The notes: generated by a model from the sequence alone, not told the origin. DNA of 64,000 bases from JBEKTW01 sp049515655 (GCA_049515655.1 JBEKTW010000002.1:222998-286997); one strand, 5' to 3'; positions 32,376-41,943 are shown, numbered from the stretch's first letter. Numbers and translations: made by a program.

Positions 32376-33890
32376 TTAACCCTTCCAATGCTGCAAAAAC
32401 TGAAGGAGGAGTCTTACTCCGACGCCCGAACCGCCTTTGGGGGCATACGGCAAATCCTCCTCGAGAATTGCGGTGCCGGCAATATCAAGATGCACCCATT
32501 TATATTCTCCGACAAACTTCTTCAGGAATAGTGCGGCTGTAATCGCTCCGGCCCAGCGCCCGCCCACGTTCTTCACGTCGGCAACATCGCTCTTAATTTG
32601 TTTCTCATACTCTTCGAAGAGCGGCAGCTGCCACACGCGTTCATGGGTGTGCTCGCCGGCGGCTTTCAGCTTCGACATCAAGTCATCATCGTTGCCCATC
32701 ATGCCGGTGGCATGGCTGCCGAGCGCGACGACGCACGCACCCGTGAGCGTCGCCAAATCGATCACGGCTTTGGGTTTGTACTTCCCGGCATACGCAAGGG
32801 CGTCGGCAAGAATCAGCCGTCCCTCCGCGTCCGTGTTATCGACTTCCGAAGTTTTTCCCCCATAATGGACAATGATATCCCCCGGTTTTATCGCTGATCC
32901 GCCCGGCATGTTTTCCGTCGCCGGGATCAGAGCGATGAGGTGCAGGGGAAGCTTCAAGCGTGCTGCCGCTTCCATCGTCCCAATCACAGCAGCTGCGCCC
33001 GACATGTCCATTTTCATTTCCGCCATGCCGCTTGAAGGCTTGATCGATATGCCGCCGGAATCGAACGTCACGCCTTTCCCCACGAGGACAATCGTGTCAA
33101 GGTCCCGGCGTTTTGCATTATGTTCAAGAATGATAAACCGCGGCGGTTTCGCACTTCCGGCGTTGACGCCGAGGAGGCCGCCGAAACCAGCCTGCTCAAT
33201 GCGTTTCTTGTCCCAAATTGTCGCTGTGAATCCAAATGTTTCCGCCGACTTCCGTGCGCAAGAGGCCAGGGTTTCAGGATAGATTTCACTGCCCGGCGCA
33301 TTTTCGAGGTCGCGGGCGACATACACCGCCTCACAGACGATCTTTGTCTTCGCCAGAATCCGTTTCATCTCCTTCTCGTTTTCCGCCGTTGAGCCCACAA
33401 CGGTCAGTTCGTCAATTTTAGGATCCTTGTTCTTCTTTTCAGTGAAATACTTGTCAAACTTGTAGAGCCCAAGGATTGCCCCTTCGGCGAGCGCTTCCCC
33501 GATCCCCGGGTCTGCGGACGCGAATTCCTCTTTCCCTTTCGTGCGGTTGGGAATCAGGAGCGCCAGATGCTTAACTTTCAGCGAGCGGGCTTTCTTCGCC
33601 GCGCCGGCGGCGGCTCTGCGGTACGTTTCCAGCGAGAGCTTCTTCATCTCTCCCAGTCCGACAAGAAGGAGACGGGGTGCAGCAAGCCGGGACTCGGCGA
33701 CAACAATACAGAACTCCCCATCCTTTCCGCGGAAGTCTTCCAACCTCACGATACGGTCAATTTTTCGTCCGAGAACTTTCCGCACGCCCGCGAGCTCTCG
33801 TTCAAAGAGCTTCTTATCTTCCGGCAAAAAGACCGCGACGGCATCTGCTCTTGTTCGACGAAGTGTCCCTATCTGGTATGAAAGTTTCAT
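32376..33890 (-). CDS. pepA: Leucyl aminopeptidase (M17)
   Basis: A 504-residue cytoplasmic aminopeptidase of the cytosol aminopeptidase family. The N-terminal domain (1-180) is the variable macro-like part; the catalytic domain has GKGVTFDSGGISIKPS, MKMDMSGAAAV and the family signature NTDAEGRLILADAL, which together hold two metal ions. It forms hexamers in known relatives and trims peptides. It follows nrnA by 59 bases on the same strand. Confidence 0.94.
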   Translation of the reverse strand: MKLSYQIGTLRRTRADAVAVFLPEDKKLFERELAGVRKVLGRKIDRIVRLEDFRGKDGEFCIVVAESRLAAPRLLLVGLGEMKKLSLETYRRAAAGAAKKARSLKVKHLALLIPNRTKGKEEFASADPGIGEALAEGAILGLYKFDKYFTEKKNKDPKIDELTVVGSTAENEKEMKRILAKTKIVCEAVYVARDLENAPGSEIYPETLASCARKSAETFGFTATIWDKKRIEQAGFGGLLGVNAGSAKPPRFIILEHNAKRRDLDTIVLVGKGVTFDSGGISIKPSSGMAEMKMDMSGAAAVIGTMEAAARLKLPLHLIALIPATENMPGGSAIKPGDIIVHYGGKTSEVDNTDAEGRLILADALAYAGKYKPKAVIDLATLTGACVVALGSHATGMMGNDDDLMSKLKAAGEHTHERVWQLPLFEEYEKQIKSDVADVKNVGGRWAGAITAALFLKKFVGEYKWVHLDIAGTAILEEDLPYAPKGGSGVGVRLLLQFLQHWKG

Positions 33891-33949
33891 TGTTTTACCT
33901 TTTGTTGTGTATTGAGATGCAATACATTTTCAGCTCCAGGCTTGTCTCT

Positions 33950-34939
33950 TCATTTCTCCAAATACTTTCGTGCGCGCTCAACCACCGAGGTCACAGTCTC
34001 ATCGAGTTTGACGCCGTGCAGGCGGGCACCGGCGGCATTCAAATGGCCGTTGCCACCGAATTCTTTTGCCAGCTCATTGATGGGAATGGACCCTTTCGAG
34101 CGGAAACTGATCTTTACCCCATCCTTCAGCTCGTTGAACAGGATTCCCACCAGCACGCCGCGGACGCTCATCGGATAGGTTGTGAAATCATCCGTTTCCA
34201 CTTCCGTCGTTCCCGTTCGGTTGAACATCTCTTTCGTACATATGACGTATGCAAGTTTTCCATCGTACGCCAACTTCATGGAATCGAGCATTTCACCGAG
34301 CAGGCGCATGCGGCCCAGGGGCCAATCTTCATACACGTGGGCAAAGATTTCTGTCGGGTCGGCGCCGCATTCGATCAGATGCGCGGCGATTCGATGAGTT
34401 TCAGGGTCGGTGCGGGGATAACGGAAGGAACCCGTGTCGGTCATGATGGCGGCATACAGCGAGCGAGCGATGTCCCGGTCGAAGAATTTTCCATCGATGG
34501 CTTTGATAATGTTGTACACGATCTCCCCGGTCGACGTAGCGTCGATGTCGATCAGGTAATGGTCGGCAAACGGATGCGCCTCGAGATGATGGTCGATGAC
34601 AATCTTCTTCGCTGTACTCTGGAGAACAACCTGCTGCATGGTTCGCAACCGTTCCGATTGATTGGTGTCGAGGATGAAAATGACTTCCGCCGCCAGAATG
34701 CTCGCCTGATCCCGCTCAGGCGAAAAGTGGACAATTTCTGTGTCGGCGTCCAGCCACTCGTAGTTATCGGGGGTCTTGCTGTGGTTGATGATACAAACCT
34801 TCTTGCCCAGCTTTCGAAGCAGTTGCGCCAAAGCAAGTTCCGAGCCCAGCCCGTCACCGTCAGGATTCACATGTGTCGTGAGAACAAACGAGCCTTGCTG
34901 TTCGATGATGCGGCGGATGAGCTCAATATCGGCGGACAT
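33950..34939 (-). CDS. nrnA: DHH phosphoesterase, NrnA-type oligoribonuclease/pAp phosphatase
   Basis: A 329-residue DHH/DHHA1 enzyme. Metal-site motifs are THVNPDGDGLGSE near residue 22, ILDTNQ, the name-giving DHH in VIDHHLEAHPF and DATSTGEIVY; the DHHA1 half ends with GGNGHLNAAGARL. It cleaves very short RNAs and in some bacteria dephosphorylates pAp. It lies between korB and pepA, with a terminator-like hairpin just upstream. Confidence 0.92.
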   Translation of the reverse strand: MSADIELIRRIIEQQGSFVLTTHVNPDGDGLGSELALAQLLRKLGKKVCIINHSKTPDNYEWLDADTEIVHFSPERDQASILAAEVIFILDTNQSERLRTMQQVVLQSTAKKIVIDHHLEAHPFADHYLIDIDATSTGEIVYNIIKAIDGKFFDRDIARSLYAAIMTDTGSFRYPRTDPETHRIAAHLIECGADPTEIFAHVYEDWPLGRMRLLGEMLDSMKLAYDGKLAYVICTKEMFNRTGTTEVETDDFTTYPMSVRGVLVGILFNELKDGVKISFRSKGSIPINELAKEFGGNGHLNAAGARLHGVKLDETVTSVVERARKYLEK

Positions 34940-34954
34940 CGTTCACCAAAATGA

Positions 34955-34980
34955 AAAAGCCCCCATGAGGGGATGGAGGC
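34955..34980 (-). terminator. Possible intrinsic terminator after korB
   Basis: On the minus strand GCCTCCATCCCC, then TCA, then TGGGGGC is followed by TTTTT. The stem is imperfect and it lies only 23 bases after the korB stop. Confidence 0.45.
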
Positions 34981-35002
34981 ATCAGGGAATTACGCGTTCC
35001 AT

Positions 35003-36055
35003 TCATTGAATCGTCCATGTTTCGCCGCGATTCAGAAGTTTCTCAAGGTTACCCTCACCCTGTTTCTGAACGGCCTGTTGAATTTGTCTTTCGACCTCGG
35101 CCTCGTACAGGGGTCGTTCGACCGCGTACACCACGCCGACGGGCCGCGGGAGATGAGGAATGCTCGACATCCTCGAGAGGATGAACGAGAGCATTGTATC
35201 CTTCTCGTCATGGACGATCAGCTCGTTCGGCGAAAATTTACCATCGGCCAGGGAAACAACCGTCGGGGTGAATCCATCGAGCATGATTCCCTTGTCTTTT
35301 CCCTTGCCGAAAATCATCGGTTTCCCGTGTTCGAGGTATACGACATTATCCTCCTTGGTTTCCTTCTCCGTGAAAGTGAAGAACGCGCCATCGTTGAAAA
35401 CATTGCAGTTCTGGTAGATCTCGATGAATGCCGTCCCTTTGTGCTGGGCTGCGCGCTTGATGACTGACTGCAAATGCTTCGGGTCGCGGTCGAGAGTACG
35501 GGCAACGAACGATGCTTCGGCGCCCAGCGCGACCAGGAGGGGGTTGAACGGATGGTCGACCGTTCCGAACGGCGATGACTTCGTGACCTTTCCGAGCTCC
35601 GATGTCGGTGAGTACTGACCCTTTGTCAAACCGTAAATCTGATTATTGAACAGCAAGATTTTAACATCGATATTCCTGCGGCAGATATGAATGAGGTGAT
35701 TGCCGCCGATGCTCAGTCCATCGCCGTCGCCGGTGGCAACCCAGACAGACAAATCCGGACGGGCGATCTTGAGTCCGGAGGCGATGGCCGCCGCACGGCC
35801 GTGGATTCCATGAAAGCCGTAGGTCTCCATGTAATAGGGAAACCGACTTGAGCATCCGATCCCGGAAACGAACACCGTATTATGCTTCGCGATGCCGAGG
35901 TCGGGCATGACGCGTTGGGTCTGCGCGAGGATGGAATAATCACCACACCCCGGGCACCACCGGACATCCTGGTCGGACTGAAAGTCCTTCGCAGTATACT
36001 TCGCCGCCGGCTGGTTCTTCGTGGTTTTGAGTAACTCGTCGACACGATTCATCAT
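35003..36055 (-). CDS. korB: 2-oxoacid:ferredoxin oxidoreductase, beta subunit
   Basis: About 350 residues from ATG 36055 (AAGGTG five bases ahead). The thiamine-diphosphate domain shows WCPGCGDYSIL near residue 34, GIGCSSRFPYY, the ThDP/Mg motif GDGDGLSIGGNH and NNQIYGLTKGQYSPTS. With KorA it carries out CoA-dependent oxidative decarboxylation of 2-oxoglutarate (or a similar acid) using ferredoxin, or the reverse in carbon fixation. 13 bases follow the korA stop. Confidence 0.9.
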   Translation of the reverse strand: MMNRVDELLKTTKNQPAAKYTAKDFQSDQDVRWCPGCGDYSILAQTQRVMPDLGIAKHNTVFVSGIGCSSRFPYYMETYGFHGIHGRAAAIASGLKIARPDLSVWVATGDGDGLSIGGNHLIHICRRNIDVKILLFNNQIYGLTKGQYSPTSELGKVTKSSPFGTVDHPFNPLLVALGAEASFVARTLDRDPKHLQSVIKRAAQHKGTAFIEIYQNCNVFNDGAFFTFTEKETKEDNVVYLEHGKPMIFGKGKDKGIMLDGFTPTVVSLADGKFSPNELIVHDEKDTMLSFILSRMSSIPHLPRPVGVVYAVERPLYEAEVERQIQQAVQKQGEGNLEKLLNRGETWTIQ

Positions 36056-36068
36056 ACATTCACCTTCG

Positions 36069-37895
36069 CTAGAGGATCTCGTCAATCTTCTTTTCTATTT
36101 CACTTGCTTTAAACGGAAGTCCCTGCACCTTGTTCAAACCTACCGTGGGCACAAGATATTTCGCACGAAGCAATTTCGAGAGCTGGCCGAGATTCAGTTC
36201 CGCGATAAGCACGTTCTTGAAATTATAAAGGATGTCCCCGATATTCTTTTGAAGGGGGTTCAGGTACTTGAGGTGCAGGTGATACACCGATTTCCCTTCA
36301 CGCCGTTTGTTCTCGACCGCTGTCCGTATTGCTCCGTACGTCCCGCCCCACCCCACGACCAGGAGGTCGCCTTTCTCGGCGCCGTCGACTTGTGCAGGCG
36401 GGATGTCGTCGGCAATGCCGTCGATTTTCGCCTGACGCATCTTCACCATAAATTCGTGATTGTCCGGGTCGTAGCTGACGTCCCCCGTGACGTGTTGCTT
36501 CTCCAAGCCTCCGATCCGGTGTTCTAGTCCTGGAGTCCCGGGGATTGCCCACGGTCGCGAGAGAGTCTTCTCGTCGCGGGAATAGGGAAAGAAACCTTCA
36601 GCGTCCGTTCTGAAATTTCTGGAAATATCGGGCAACGAGCTCACGGGCGGTATGAGCCACGGTTCGGCTCCGTTGGCGAGATATCCGTCGGAGAGAAAAA
36701 TCACAGGCGTCATATACTTGATTGCAATACGCGCGGCCTCGAAGACGGTTTGAAAACAATCTGCGGGCGTGCTCGCCGCGATGACCGGAATTGGTGCCTC
36801 GCTGTTGCGTCCGTAGACGGCCTGCAGAAGGTCGGCTTGTTCCGTCTTCGTCGGCAATCCCGTGCTTGGCCCGCCGCGCTGGACGTTGCAAACAATCAGG
36901 GGGAGCTCCAGCATGACGGCCAATCCCAGCGCTTCCGACTTGAGCGCCATGCCCGGTCCGCTGGTTGTGGTCGCACCGAGAGCACCGCCGTACGAAGCGC
37001 CAATCGCACTCGTGATTCCTGCAATTTCATCCTCCGCCTGGAATGTCTTTACCCGGAAATTCTTGTGTTTCGAAAGCTCATGGAGAATGTCGCTCGCCGG
37101 TGTGATCGGATAGCTACCCAAGAACAGATCCAGCCCCGACTTCACCGACGCGGCAATGAGTCCCCAGGCCGTCGCCTCGTTGCCGGTAATACTCCGGTAC
37201 TTTCCGGGGGACAGAGTCGCCGGTTTCACTTCATAGCGCACGGCGAAAATCTCCGTGGTTTCGCCGAAGGCATAACCGGCTTTCAGCACGCGTGTGTTTG
37301 CTTCGATGAGCTCGGGTGTTTTCTTGAATTTGTCCTTAATCCAATTCAATGTGGAATCCATCGGGCGCGTGAACATCCAGTACATCATTCCGAGGGCGAA
37401 GAAGTTCTTGCTCCGGTCGACGATCTTCGTCGACATATTCATGTCGGCAAGAGCGTTCTGCGTGAGCTTGGTGATGTCGACGGCATGGACCTGGTACTTC
37501 GAAAGCGATTCATCTTCCAACGGATTCTTCTGATAGCCCGCAAGCCTAAGGTTCTTTTCATTGAATCCGTCGGTGTTGGCAATGATAGTACCTCCGTCGC
37601 GCAAGCTTCGGAGATTCACCTTCAGCGCGGCCGGATTCATCGCCACGAGGACATCGCAGGTATCGCCGGGGGTATTGATCTCTGCCGAACCAAAGCGTAT
37701 CTGGAAACCGCTCACGCCGAAGAGCGTCCCGGCAGGGGCGCGGATTTCAGCCGGGTAATCCGGGAGAGTGCTCAGGTCGTTGCCGACAAGCGCCGTCGTG
37801 CTTGTGAACTGCATTCCGGTAAGTTGCATACCGTCACCGGAATCGCCGGCAAACCGGATCGTCACATCGTCAATATTCTTTGATGATTTTGTCAT
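36069..37895 (-). CDS. korA: 2-oxoacid:ferredoxin oxidoreductase, alpha subunit (fused gamma-alpha)
   Basis: About 608 residues from ATG 37895; a GTG at 37916, two bases after ccdA, would add seven. The N-terminal 190 residues are the gamma domain (RFAGDSGDGMQLTG), followed by the pyrimidine-binding alpha domain (GNEATAWGLIAASVK, YPITPASDILHEL, AEDEIAGI, TTSGPGMALKSEA) and a C-terminal transketolase-like domain (LLVVGWGGTYGAI). The gamma-alpha fusion is the common KorA form. Operon with ccdA and korB. Confidence 0.9.
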   Translation of the reverse strand: MTKSSKNIDDVTIRFAGDSGDGMQLTGMQFTSTTALVGNDLSTLPDYPAEIRAPAGTLFGVSGFQIRFGSAEINTPGDTCDVLVAMNPAALKVNLRSLRDGGTIIANTDGFNEKNLRLAGYQKNPLEDESLSKYQVHAVDITKLTQNALADMNMSTKIVDRSKNFFALGMMYWMFTRPMDSTLNWIKDKFKKTPELIEANTRVLKAGYAFGETTEIFAVRYEVKPATLSPGKYRSITGNEATAWGLIAASVKSGLDLFLGSYPITPASDILHELSKHKNFRVKTFQAEDEIAGITSAIGASYGGALGATTTSGPGMALKSEALGLAVMLELPLIVCNVQRGGPSTGLPTKTEQADLLQAVYGRNSEAPIPVIAASTPADCFQTVFEAARIAIKYMTPVIFLSDGYLANGAEPWLIPPVSSLPDISRNFRTDAEGFFPYSRDEKTLSRPWAIPGTPGLEHRIGGLEKQHVTGDVSYDPDNHEFMVKMRQAKIDGIADDIPPAQVDGAEKGDLLVVGWGGTYGAIRTAVENKRREGKSVYHLHLKYLNPLQKNIGDILYNFKNVLIAELNLGQLSKLLRAKYLVPTVGLNKVQGLPFKASEIEKKIDEIL

Positions 37896-37918
37896 GGACG
37901 TACTTTCATAGGTCACAG

Positions 37919-38653
37919 TTATCCAATCTCATTCAAGAACGGAAACCATTTTGCAAGGTAGCCCGAAATGATAGTGAGGTAATTCGTGGCGATCAAAATG
38001 CCGACGAGTATCAGCAAAACACCACCGACAACTTCCACAACATGAAGATAGCGCCTGAATTTGTCAAAGACCTTGTAGAACGCGGTAAGACTAAGGGCGG
38101 CGAGCAGGAATGGGATCCCCAGGCCTGCCGAGTAACAGGCAAGCAACACAATCCCCTGGCCGACGGTTTCCTGCTGGGCGGCGAGCGCGAGAATGCCCGC
38201 GAGAATTGGACCGATGCACGGGGTCCAGCCAAACGCGAAGGCAAGACCAACGACAAATGAGCCAATGAATCCCATCGGTTTCGCCTGCGAGTGGATGCGC
38301 TTCTCATAATTCAGGAACGGGATTCTGTACAATCCCGTCATGTGAATCCCAAAGATAATGATAACGATCCCCGCAATCTTTGAGATGAGATTCAACCTCT
38401 CGTGGAGGAATTGGCCGACGGCGCTTGCCGACGCTCCGAGAGCGACAAAGACCAGCGAAAAACCGAGGACAAAAACGAGCGAGTTTGCAAGAACACGCTT
38501 ACGGACACTGGCGAGATTATCCGCGTTCTGCATCTCTTCAAACGAGAGTCCCGAAATGAAGGAGAGATACCCCGGCACGATCGGCAGGACGCATGGAGAG
38601 ATGAATGAAATCAATCCAAAAACAAAAGCGGTGAGTATACTCACGTTTTCCAC
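37919..38653 (-). CDS. ccdA: Cytochrome c biogenesis protein CcdA
   Basis: A 244-residue inner-membrane protein with six helices. The redox cysteines are in FISPCVLPIVPGYLSF near residue 21 and WTPCIGPILAGIL near 140. CcdA carries reducing power from cytoplasmic thioredoxin to periplasmic thiol proteins. Start GTG 38653 has AAGGG eight bases ahead. First gene of the ccdA-korA-korB stretch; functional link to KorAB is not obvious. Confidence 0.92.
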   Translation of the reverse strand: MENVSILTAFVFGLISFISPCVLPIVPGYLSFISGLSFEEMQNADNLASVRKRVLANSLVFVLGFSLVFVALGASASAVGQFLHERLNLISKIAGIVIIIFGIHMTGLYRIPFLNYEKRIHSQAKPMGFIGSFVVGLAFAFGWTPCIGPILAGILALAAQQETVGQGIVLLACYSAGLGIPFLLAALSLTAFYKVFDKFRRYLHVVEVVGGVLLILVGILIATNYLTIISGYLAKWFPFLNEIG

Positions 38654-38779
38654 GACGTTACCCTTCTACGCTCTTCGAAACGGATATTTTGTGGAATCCG
38701 ACATGTAGTCTGATAATGAGAACGCTTGTTCCCATTGAAAAGTTGCGGGCTGATCCAGCGGGAGAGAGAGGGAGACTCG

Positions 38780-39223
38780 TTATTCCTTGACAACCCAGAC
38801 CTTCACTTTGCCGACCACACCCGTATGAAGATTCAGATTAACCGAGTAGATACCGAGCGCCTTGATGGGCTCTTCCAGCTCAATGATGCGCTTATCAACG
38901 TCAAACCCTTTTTCCTTGAGGACATCGGCGATCATCTGTGAAGTCACCGCTCCGAAAAGCTTCTCCTCCTCACCGACCTTCATGGGAATGGTAAGAGAGA
39001 ATTTCTCCAATTCCGAGGCAACCTTCTGGGCCTTGATCAGTTCTTTCTTCTGACGGAGCTCATGTTGTTTTTTCTCTTCCTCATGTGTCTGAAGGTTTCC
39101 CTTGGTTGCCACATATCCAATTTTCTTTGGGATAAGGTAGTTGCGTGCATAGCCGTCCTTCACCTCGACAATGTCGCCGACCTTGCCCAGCTTCTCAAAA
39201 TCCTGACGCAGAATTATTTTCAT
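38780..39223 (-). CDS. rplI: 50S ribosomal protein L9
   Basis: A 147-residue L9. The N-terminal domain reads MKIILRQDFEKLGKVGD with the conserved GYARNYLIPKK; a long connecting helix leads to the C-terminal rRNA-binding domain (KLFGAVTSQMIADVL). Last gene of the rpsF-ssb-rpsR-rplI set, the classic bacterial order. Confidence 0.96.
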   Translation of the reverse strand: MKIILRQDFEKLGKVGDIVEVKDGYARNYLIPKKIGYVATKGNLQTHEEEKKQHELRQKKELIKAQKVASELEKFSLTIPMKVGEEEKLFGAVTSQMIADVLKEKGFDVDKRIIELEEPIKALGIYSVNLNLHTGVVGKVKVWVVKE

Positions 39224-39252
39224 GCATGCTCCAATGCTATCATGTGTGAATA

Positions 39253-39492
39253 TTAGCGAATTGTATCAGAGACAAACGGCAGCAACGCCAGGTATCGGGC
39301 GCGTTTGATAGCCCGTGCAAGTTGCCGCTGATGTTTCGCACACGTCCCTGTAATTCGCTTTGGAATGATCTTCCCTTGCTCCGATATGAACCGGAGCAAC
39401 TTCTTTTCGTCTTTATAGTCGATGAAAATCTCTTTATTGTCACAAAAGCGACAAGTTCTGCGCTTCTTAATTTGCTGGTCCTGCTTCATCAT
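39253..39492 (-). CDS. rpsR: 30S ribosomal protein S18
   Basis: A 79-residue S18 with RRTCRFCDNKE, then YKDEKKLLRFISEQGKI and the conserved TGTCAKHQRQLARAIKRAR. Two adjacent ATGs are possible starts. Binds with S6 on the 30S platform. Confidence 0.95.
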   Translation of the reverse strand: MMKQDQQIKKRRTCRFCDNKEIFIDYKDEKKLLRFISEQGKIIPKRITGTCAKHQRQLARAIKRARYLALLPFVSDTIR

Positions 39493-39542
39493 ACTTTTTC
39501 CTGTTATTCTCTAAATAGGTTATGCTGAAAATTGGTTAAGAG

Positions 39543-40001
39543 TCAGACTTCTTCCTTCGCAAGAAACCTATCGAACGAGTCATCCTCGAACGACGAGGGT
39601 TCTTCTTCATGATGGGGCGTATGCGTTTCCACGGCGACGGCATCGGCGGCATTGCCTTTCTTGTTGAGGAACTGAATGCGCCGTGCCTTGATCTCAACGA
39701 TGCTGCGGTTGAAACCGTCTTCCGTTTTGAACGAATGGCTTTGCAGCTCGCCGTCGACCAGGACGCCGCTCCCCTTCTTCAGGCGGTTCATACAGCTTTC
39801 CGCGAGCTTGTTCCAGGCGACGACGCCGACGTAGCAGACTTCTTCCTGCCATTGACTCGCCGCATCCCGGTATTTCCTGTTCGAAGCGATGTAGAAATTC
39901 ACGACGGGAGTCCCGTTGGTCGTTTGTCGAAACACCGGATCCTTCGTGAGGTTGCCTGCGATGACAACCAAATTCAGTTCGGGCATTTTCAGGTCGGCCA
40001 T
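39543..40001 (-). CDS. ssb: Single-stranded DNA-binding protein
   Basis: A 152-residue OB-fold protein (about 8-112: LNLVVIAGNLTKDP, NFYIASNRKY, VGVVAWNKLAE, GVLVDGELQSHSF). It sits between rpsF and rpsR as in many bacteria. The C-terminus ends DDSFDRFLAKEEV, acidic but without the usual DDDIPF-like tip that recruits partner proteins, so partner binding may differ. Confidence 0.92.
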   Translation of the reverse strand: MADLKMPELNLVVIAGNLTKDPVFRQTTNGTPVVNFYIASNRKYRDAASQWQEEVCYVGVVAWNKLAESCMNRLKKGSGVLVDGELQSHSFKTEDGFNRSIVEIKARRIQFLNKKGNAADAVAVETHTPHHEEEPSSFEDDSFDRFLAKEEV

Positions 40002-40054
40002 AGCGTTTCCTCAGGGTTTGTCGGGGAATTAACTGGTTGCTGAACTACGAGCGA

Positions 40055-40486
40055 TCACGCGGGGGGCGTTTCTTCTTCATCGTCGTCAAAAAGAGGTGCC
40101 TTGACCGCCGCTTCGACAGGAACCTCCGTGAGTTCAGGAATTTCCTCCGCAGCTTTTGGTGGGGCGAGCTCGCGGGCTTTCAGCGCTTTCTCGTCGACCC
40201 GCACCGTCAGGAATCGCAGGATATGTTCGTCAAGCGAGAACACATGCTCCAGCTGTTTGACCACCGCGCCGAGCGCGCTGAATTCCATGTTGACGTAAAA
40301 GCCGTTGTTTTTCTTCCGGACCGGGTAGGCGAGGCGTTTTCTCCCCCACCGATTGACGGCTTTGGTCTCGCCTTCCTCTTTTGTGATGATTTCCTGGGTT
40401 CGCGTGATGATCGCTTCCACTTGATGATCCTCAAGCGTTGCGTTCACGATGAAGGTAGTTTCGTAGAGGTATTTTCTGGGTTGCAT
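40055..40486 (-). CDS. rpsF: 30S ribosomal protein S6
   Basis: A 143-residue S6: YETTFIVNATLEDHQVE start, NRWGRKRLAYPVRKKNNGFYV core. ATG 40486 is supported by AAAGGAAC ahead and by the normal S6 start; an upstream ATG at 40522 is less likely. The last 35 residues are an acidic, proline/alanine-rich tail longer than in E. coli before glutamylation. Confidence 0.95.
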   Translation of the reverse strand: MQPRKYLYETTFIVNATLEDHQVEAIITRTQEIITKEEGETKAVNRWGRKRLAYPVRKKNNGFYVNMEFSALGAVVKQLEHVFSLDEHILRFLTVRVDEKALKARELAPPKAAEEIPELTEVPVEAAVKAPLFDDDEEETPPA

Positions 40487-40567
40487 ACATCGTTCCTTTG
40501 GACGTTGTTGATTGATCCCCAAATAATTATCCCCGCTGCTCGGAGATAAATTCAGGAATAGGATGAA

Positions 40568-41146
40568 TTAGTTACTTGCCGTGTTAAACTTGTTCATCGC
40601 CGCCTGAAGTCCCTGTACGGCTACCGTCAGCGCAGCGTCGGCGGCACGGTCGATCATCGATTCAACGCCGTTCCGTTCATCGACTTCAAAGACCGAGAGG
40701 ACAAACTCCGAAAGTTCTCCTCTCTTGACTTGGATCGTTGCGCTTCCGATCCCGCACCGGATGCGCGGGAAATTCTCAGACTCCAATTGATAGATGATGG
40801 ATGTCAGTCCGTTGTGACCGCCATCGCTTCCATCCGGGCGAATCCTCAAAGCGCCCACCGGAAGATGAACATCGTCCGCGACGATGAGCAATTGAGAGAG
40901 CGGCAATTCATAGCGTTCAACAATTTCTTTTACGGCGACGCCGGAACCATTCATATACGTCACCGGTTTCACAAGAACAATTTTCTCACCGCTCAACATC
41001 TTCTCCGCCAGGAGATACTCACCCCGGCCGGCGCGGAACTCGAGCCGGAGCGTTTGCGCCAGCCTTTCGACTACCGCAAATCCGACATTATGTCTCGTCC
41101 CCTCATACTCCGACCCCGGATTTCCAAGTCCTATGATCGCCTGCAC
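40568..41146 (-). CDS. pth: Peptidyl-tRNA hydrolase
   Basis: A 192-residue Pth that frees tRNA from stalled peptidyl-tRNA. Active-site residues Asn10 and His19 are in GLGNPGSEYEGTRHNVGF; Asp and Asn follow in VADDVHLPVGALRIR and DGGHNGLTSI. It follows rplY by 23 bases. Confidence 0.95.
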   Translation of the reverse strand: MQAIIGLGNPGSEYEGTRHNVGFAVVERLAQTLRLEFRAGRGEYLLAEKMLSGEKIVLVKPVTYMNGSGVAVKEIVERYELPLSQLLIVADDVHLPVGALRIRPDGSDGGHNGLTSIIYQLESENFPRIRCGIGSATIQVKRGELSEFVLSVFEVDERNGVESMIDRAADAALTVAVQGLQAAMNKFNTASN

Positions 41147-41169
41147 AGCAACAGGTGGAAATCGTCACG

Positions 41170-41943
41170 CTACTTTTTCTTGGCTCCCTTGGCGTCGGGC
41201 GCAGCGGGTTGTTTCGGAGCCGCCTCAGCCTTCTTCTCAGCCTCAGCCTTCTTCTCAACCTCAGCCTTCTTTTCAGTCTCGGCCTTCTTTCCAGTCTCCG
41301 CACCCTCGCCTTCCTCCTCCTCCGGCTTCTTGCCCTTCGCGATGACTTCCGGTTCCAGCGTTTCTTCAACAGCGGCCGGAGCCACTTCAGTTTCTTTTAC
41401 TGGAGGCATGACTCCAACGATCGGACTCGTCTCGTTTTCCAGAATCGTCACATTTTCGAGCTTCAGGTCGCGGACATGGACAAACTGATTGATTTTCAGA
41501 TTCTCGGCACTCACCTCAAGATGTTCGGGGATGTTTTTTGGCAAGCAGGAGATCTTCAGCCGGTGGATGAAGTGGTGTAATATTCCGCCTTCCCGGACAC
41601 CGACGGGGGTTCCGCCGGTGATGATCACCGGCACCTCGATACTGATCTTTCTGTCCTCACGCAATCCCAGCAGGTCAACGTGAATCGGCAGGTCCGTGAC
41701 AGGGTCAAACTGAATGTCTCGAAGGATGCAATTCTTTGACACACCGTCATTGAGCTTCAGATTGATGATGTGAGCTTCGGAGGTGAAAATAAGCGGCTTC
41801 AAACTCTTTTCCGCCACCATGATCGGGATATTCTGTTCACCCGCGACGTAGTACACACCCGGAACTTTTCCTTCGTGCCGGAGCCTCCGGGAATGTTTCC
41901 CCAGCTGTGTCCGGACTTCCGCCTCTATCGTAATTTCACGCAT
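41170..41943 (-). CDS. rplY: 50S ribosomal protein L25 (Ctc form) with repetitive tail
   Basis: A 257-residue Ctc-type L25. The N-terminal 5S-rRNA-binding domain (LGKHSRRLRHEGKVPGVYY) and the TL5-type second domain end near residue 190. The rest is a low-complexity tail of EKKAE-type repeats encoded by roughly 18-bp tandem DNA repeats (41221-41300), ending DAKGAKKK. The tail length is likely variable between strains. Stands between prs and pth, a common order. Confidence 0.93.
   Translation of the reverse strand: MREITIEAEVRTQLGKHSRRLRHEGKVPGVYYVAGEQNIPIMVAEKSLKPLIFTSEAHIINLKLNDGVSKNCILRDIQFDPVTDLPIHVDLLGLREDRKISIEVPVIITGGTPVGVREGGILHHFIHRLKISCLPKNIPEHLEVSAENLKINQFVHVRDLKLENVTILENETSPIVGVMPPVKETEVAPAAVEETLEPEVIAKGKKPEEEEGEGAETGKKAETEKKAEVEKKAEAEKKAEAAPKQPAAPDAKGAKKK

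Noticed and set aside
33677..34954. Plus-strand open frame of 425 codons across pepA and nrnA
   Set aside because: Spans two certain genes on the other strand and their spacer; no domain.
36750..37883. Plus-strand open frame across korA
   Set aside because: Antisense to korA; arginine/histidine-rich with no family features.
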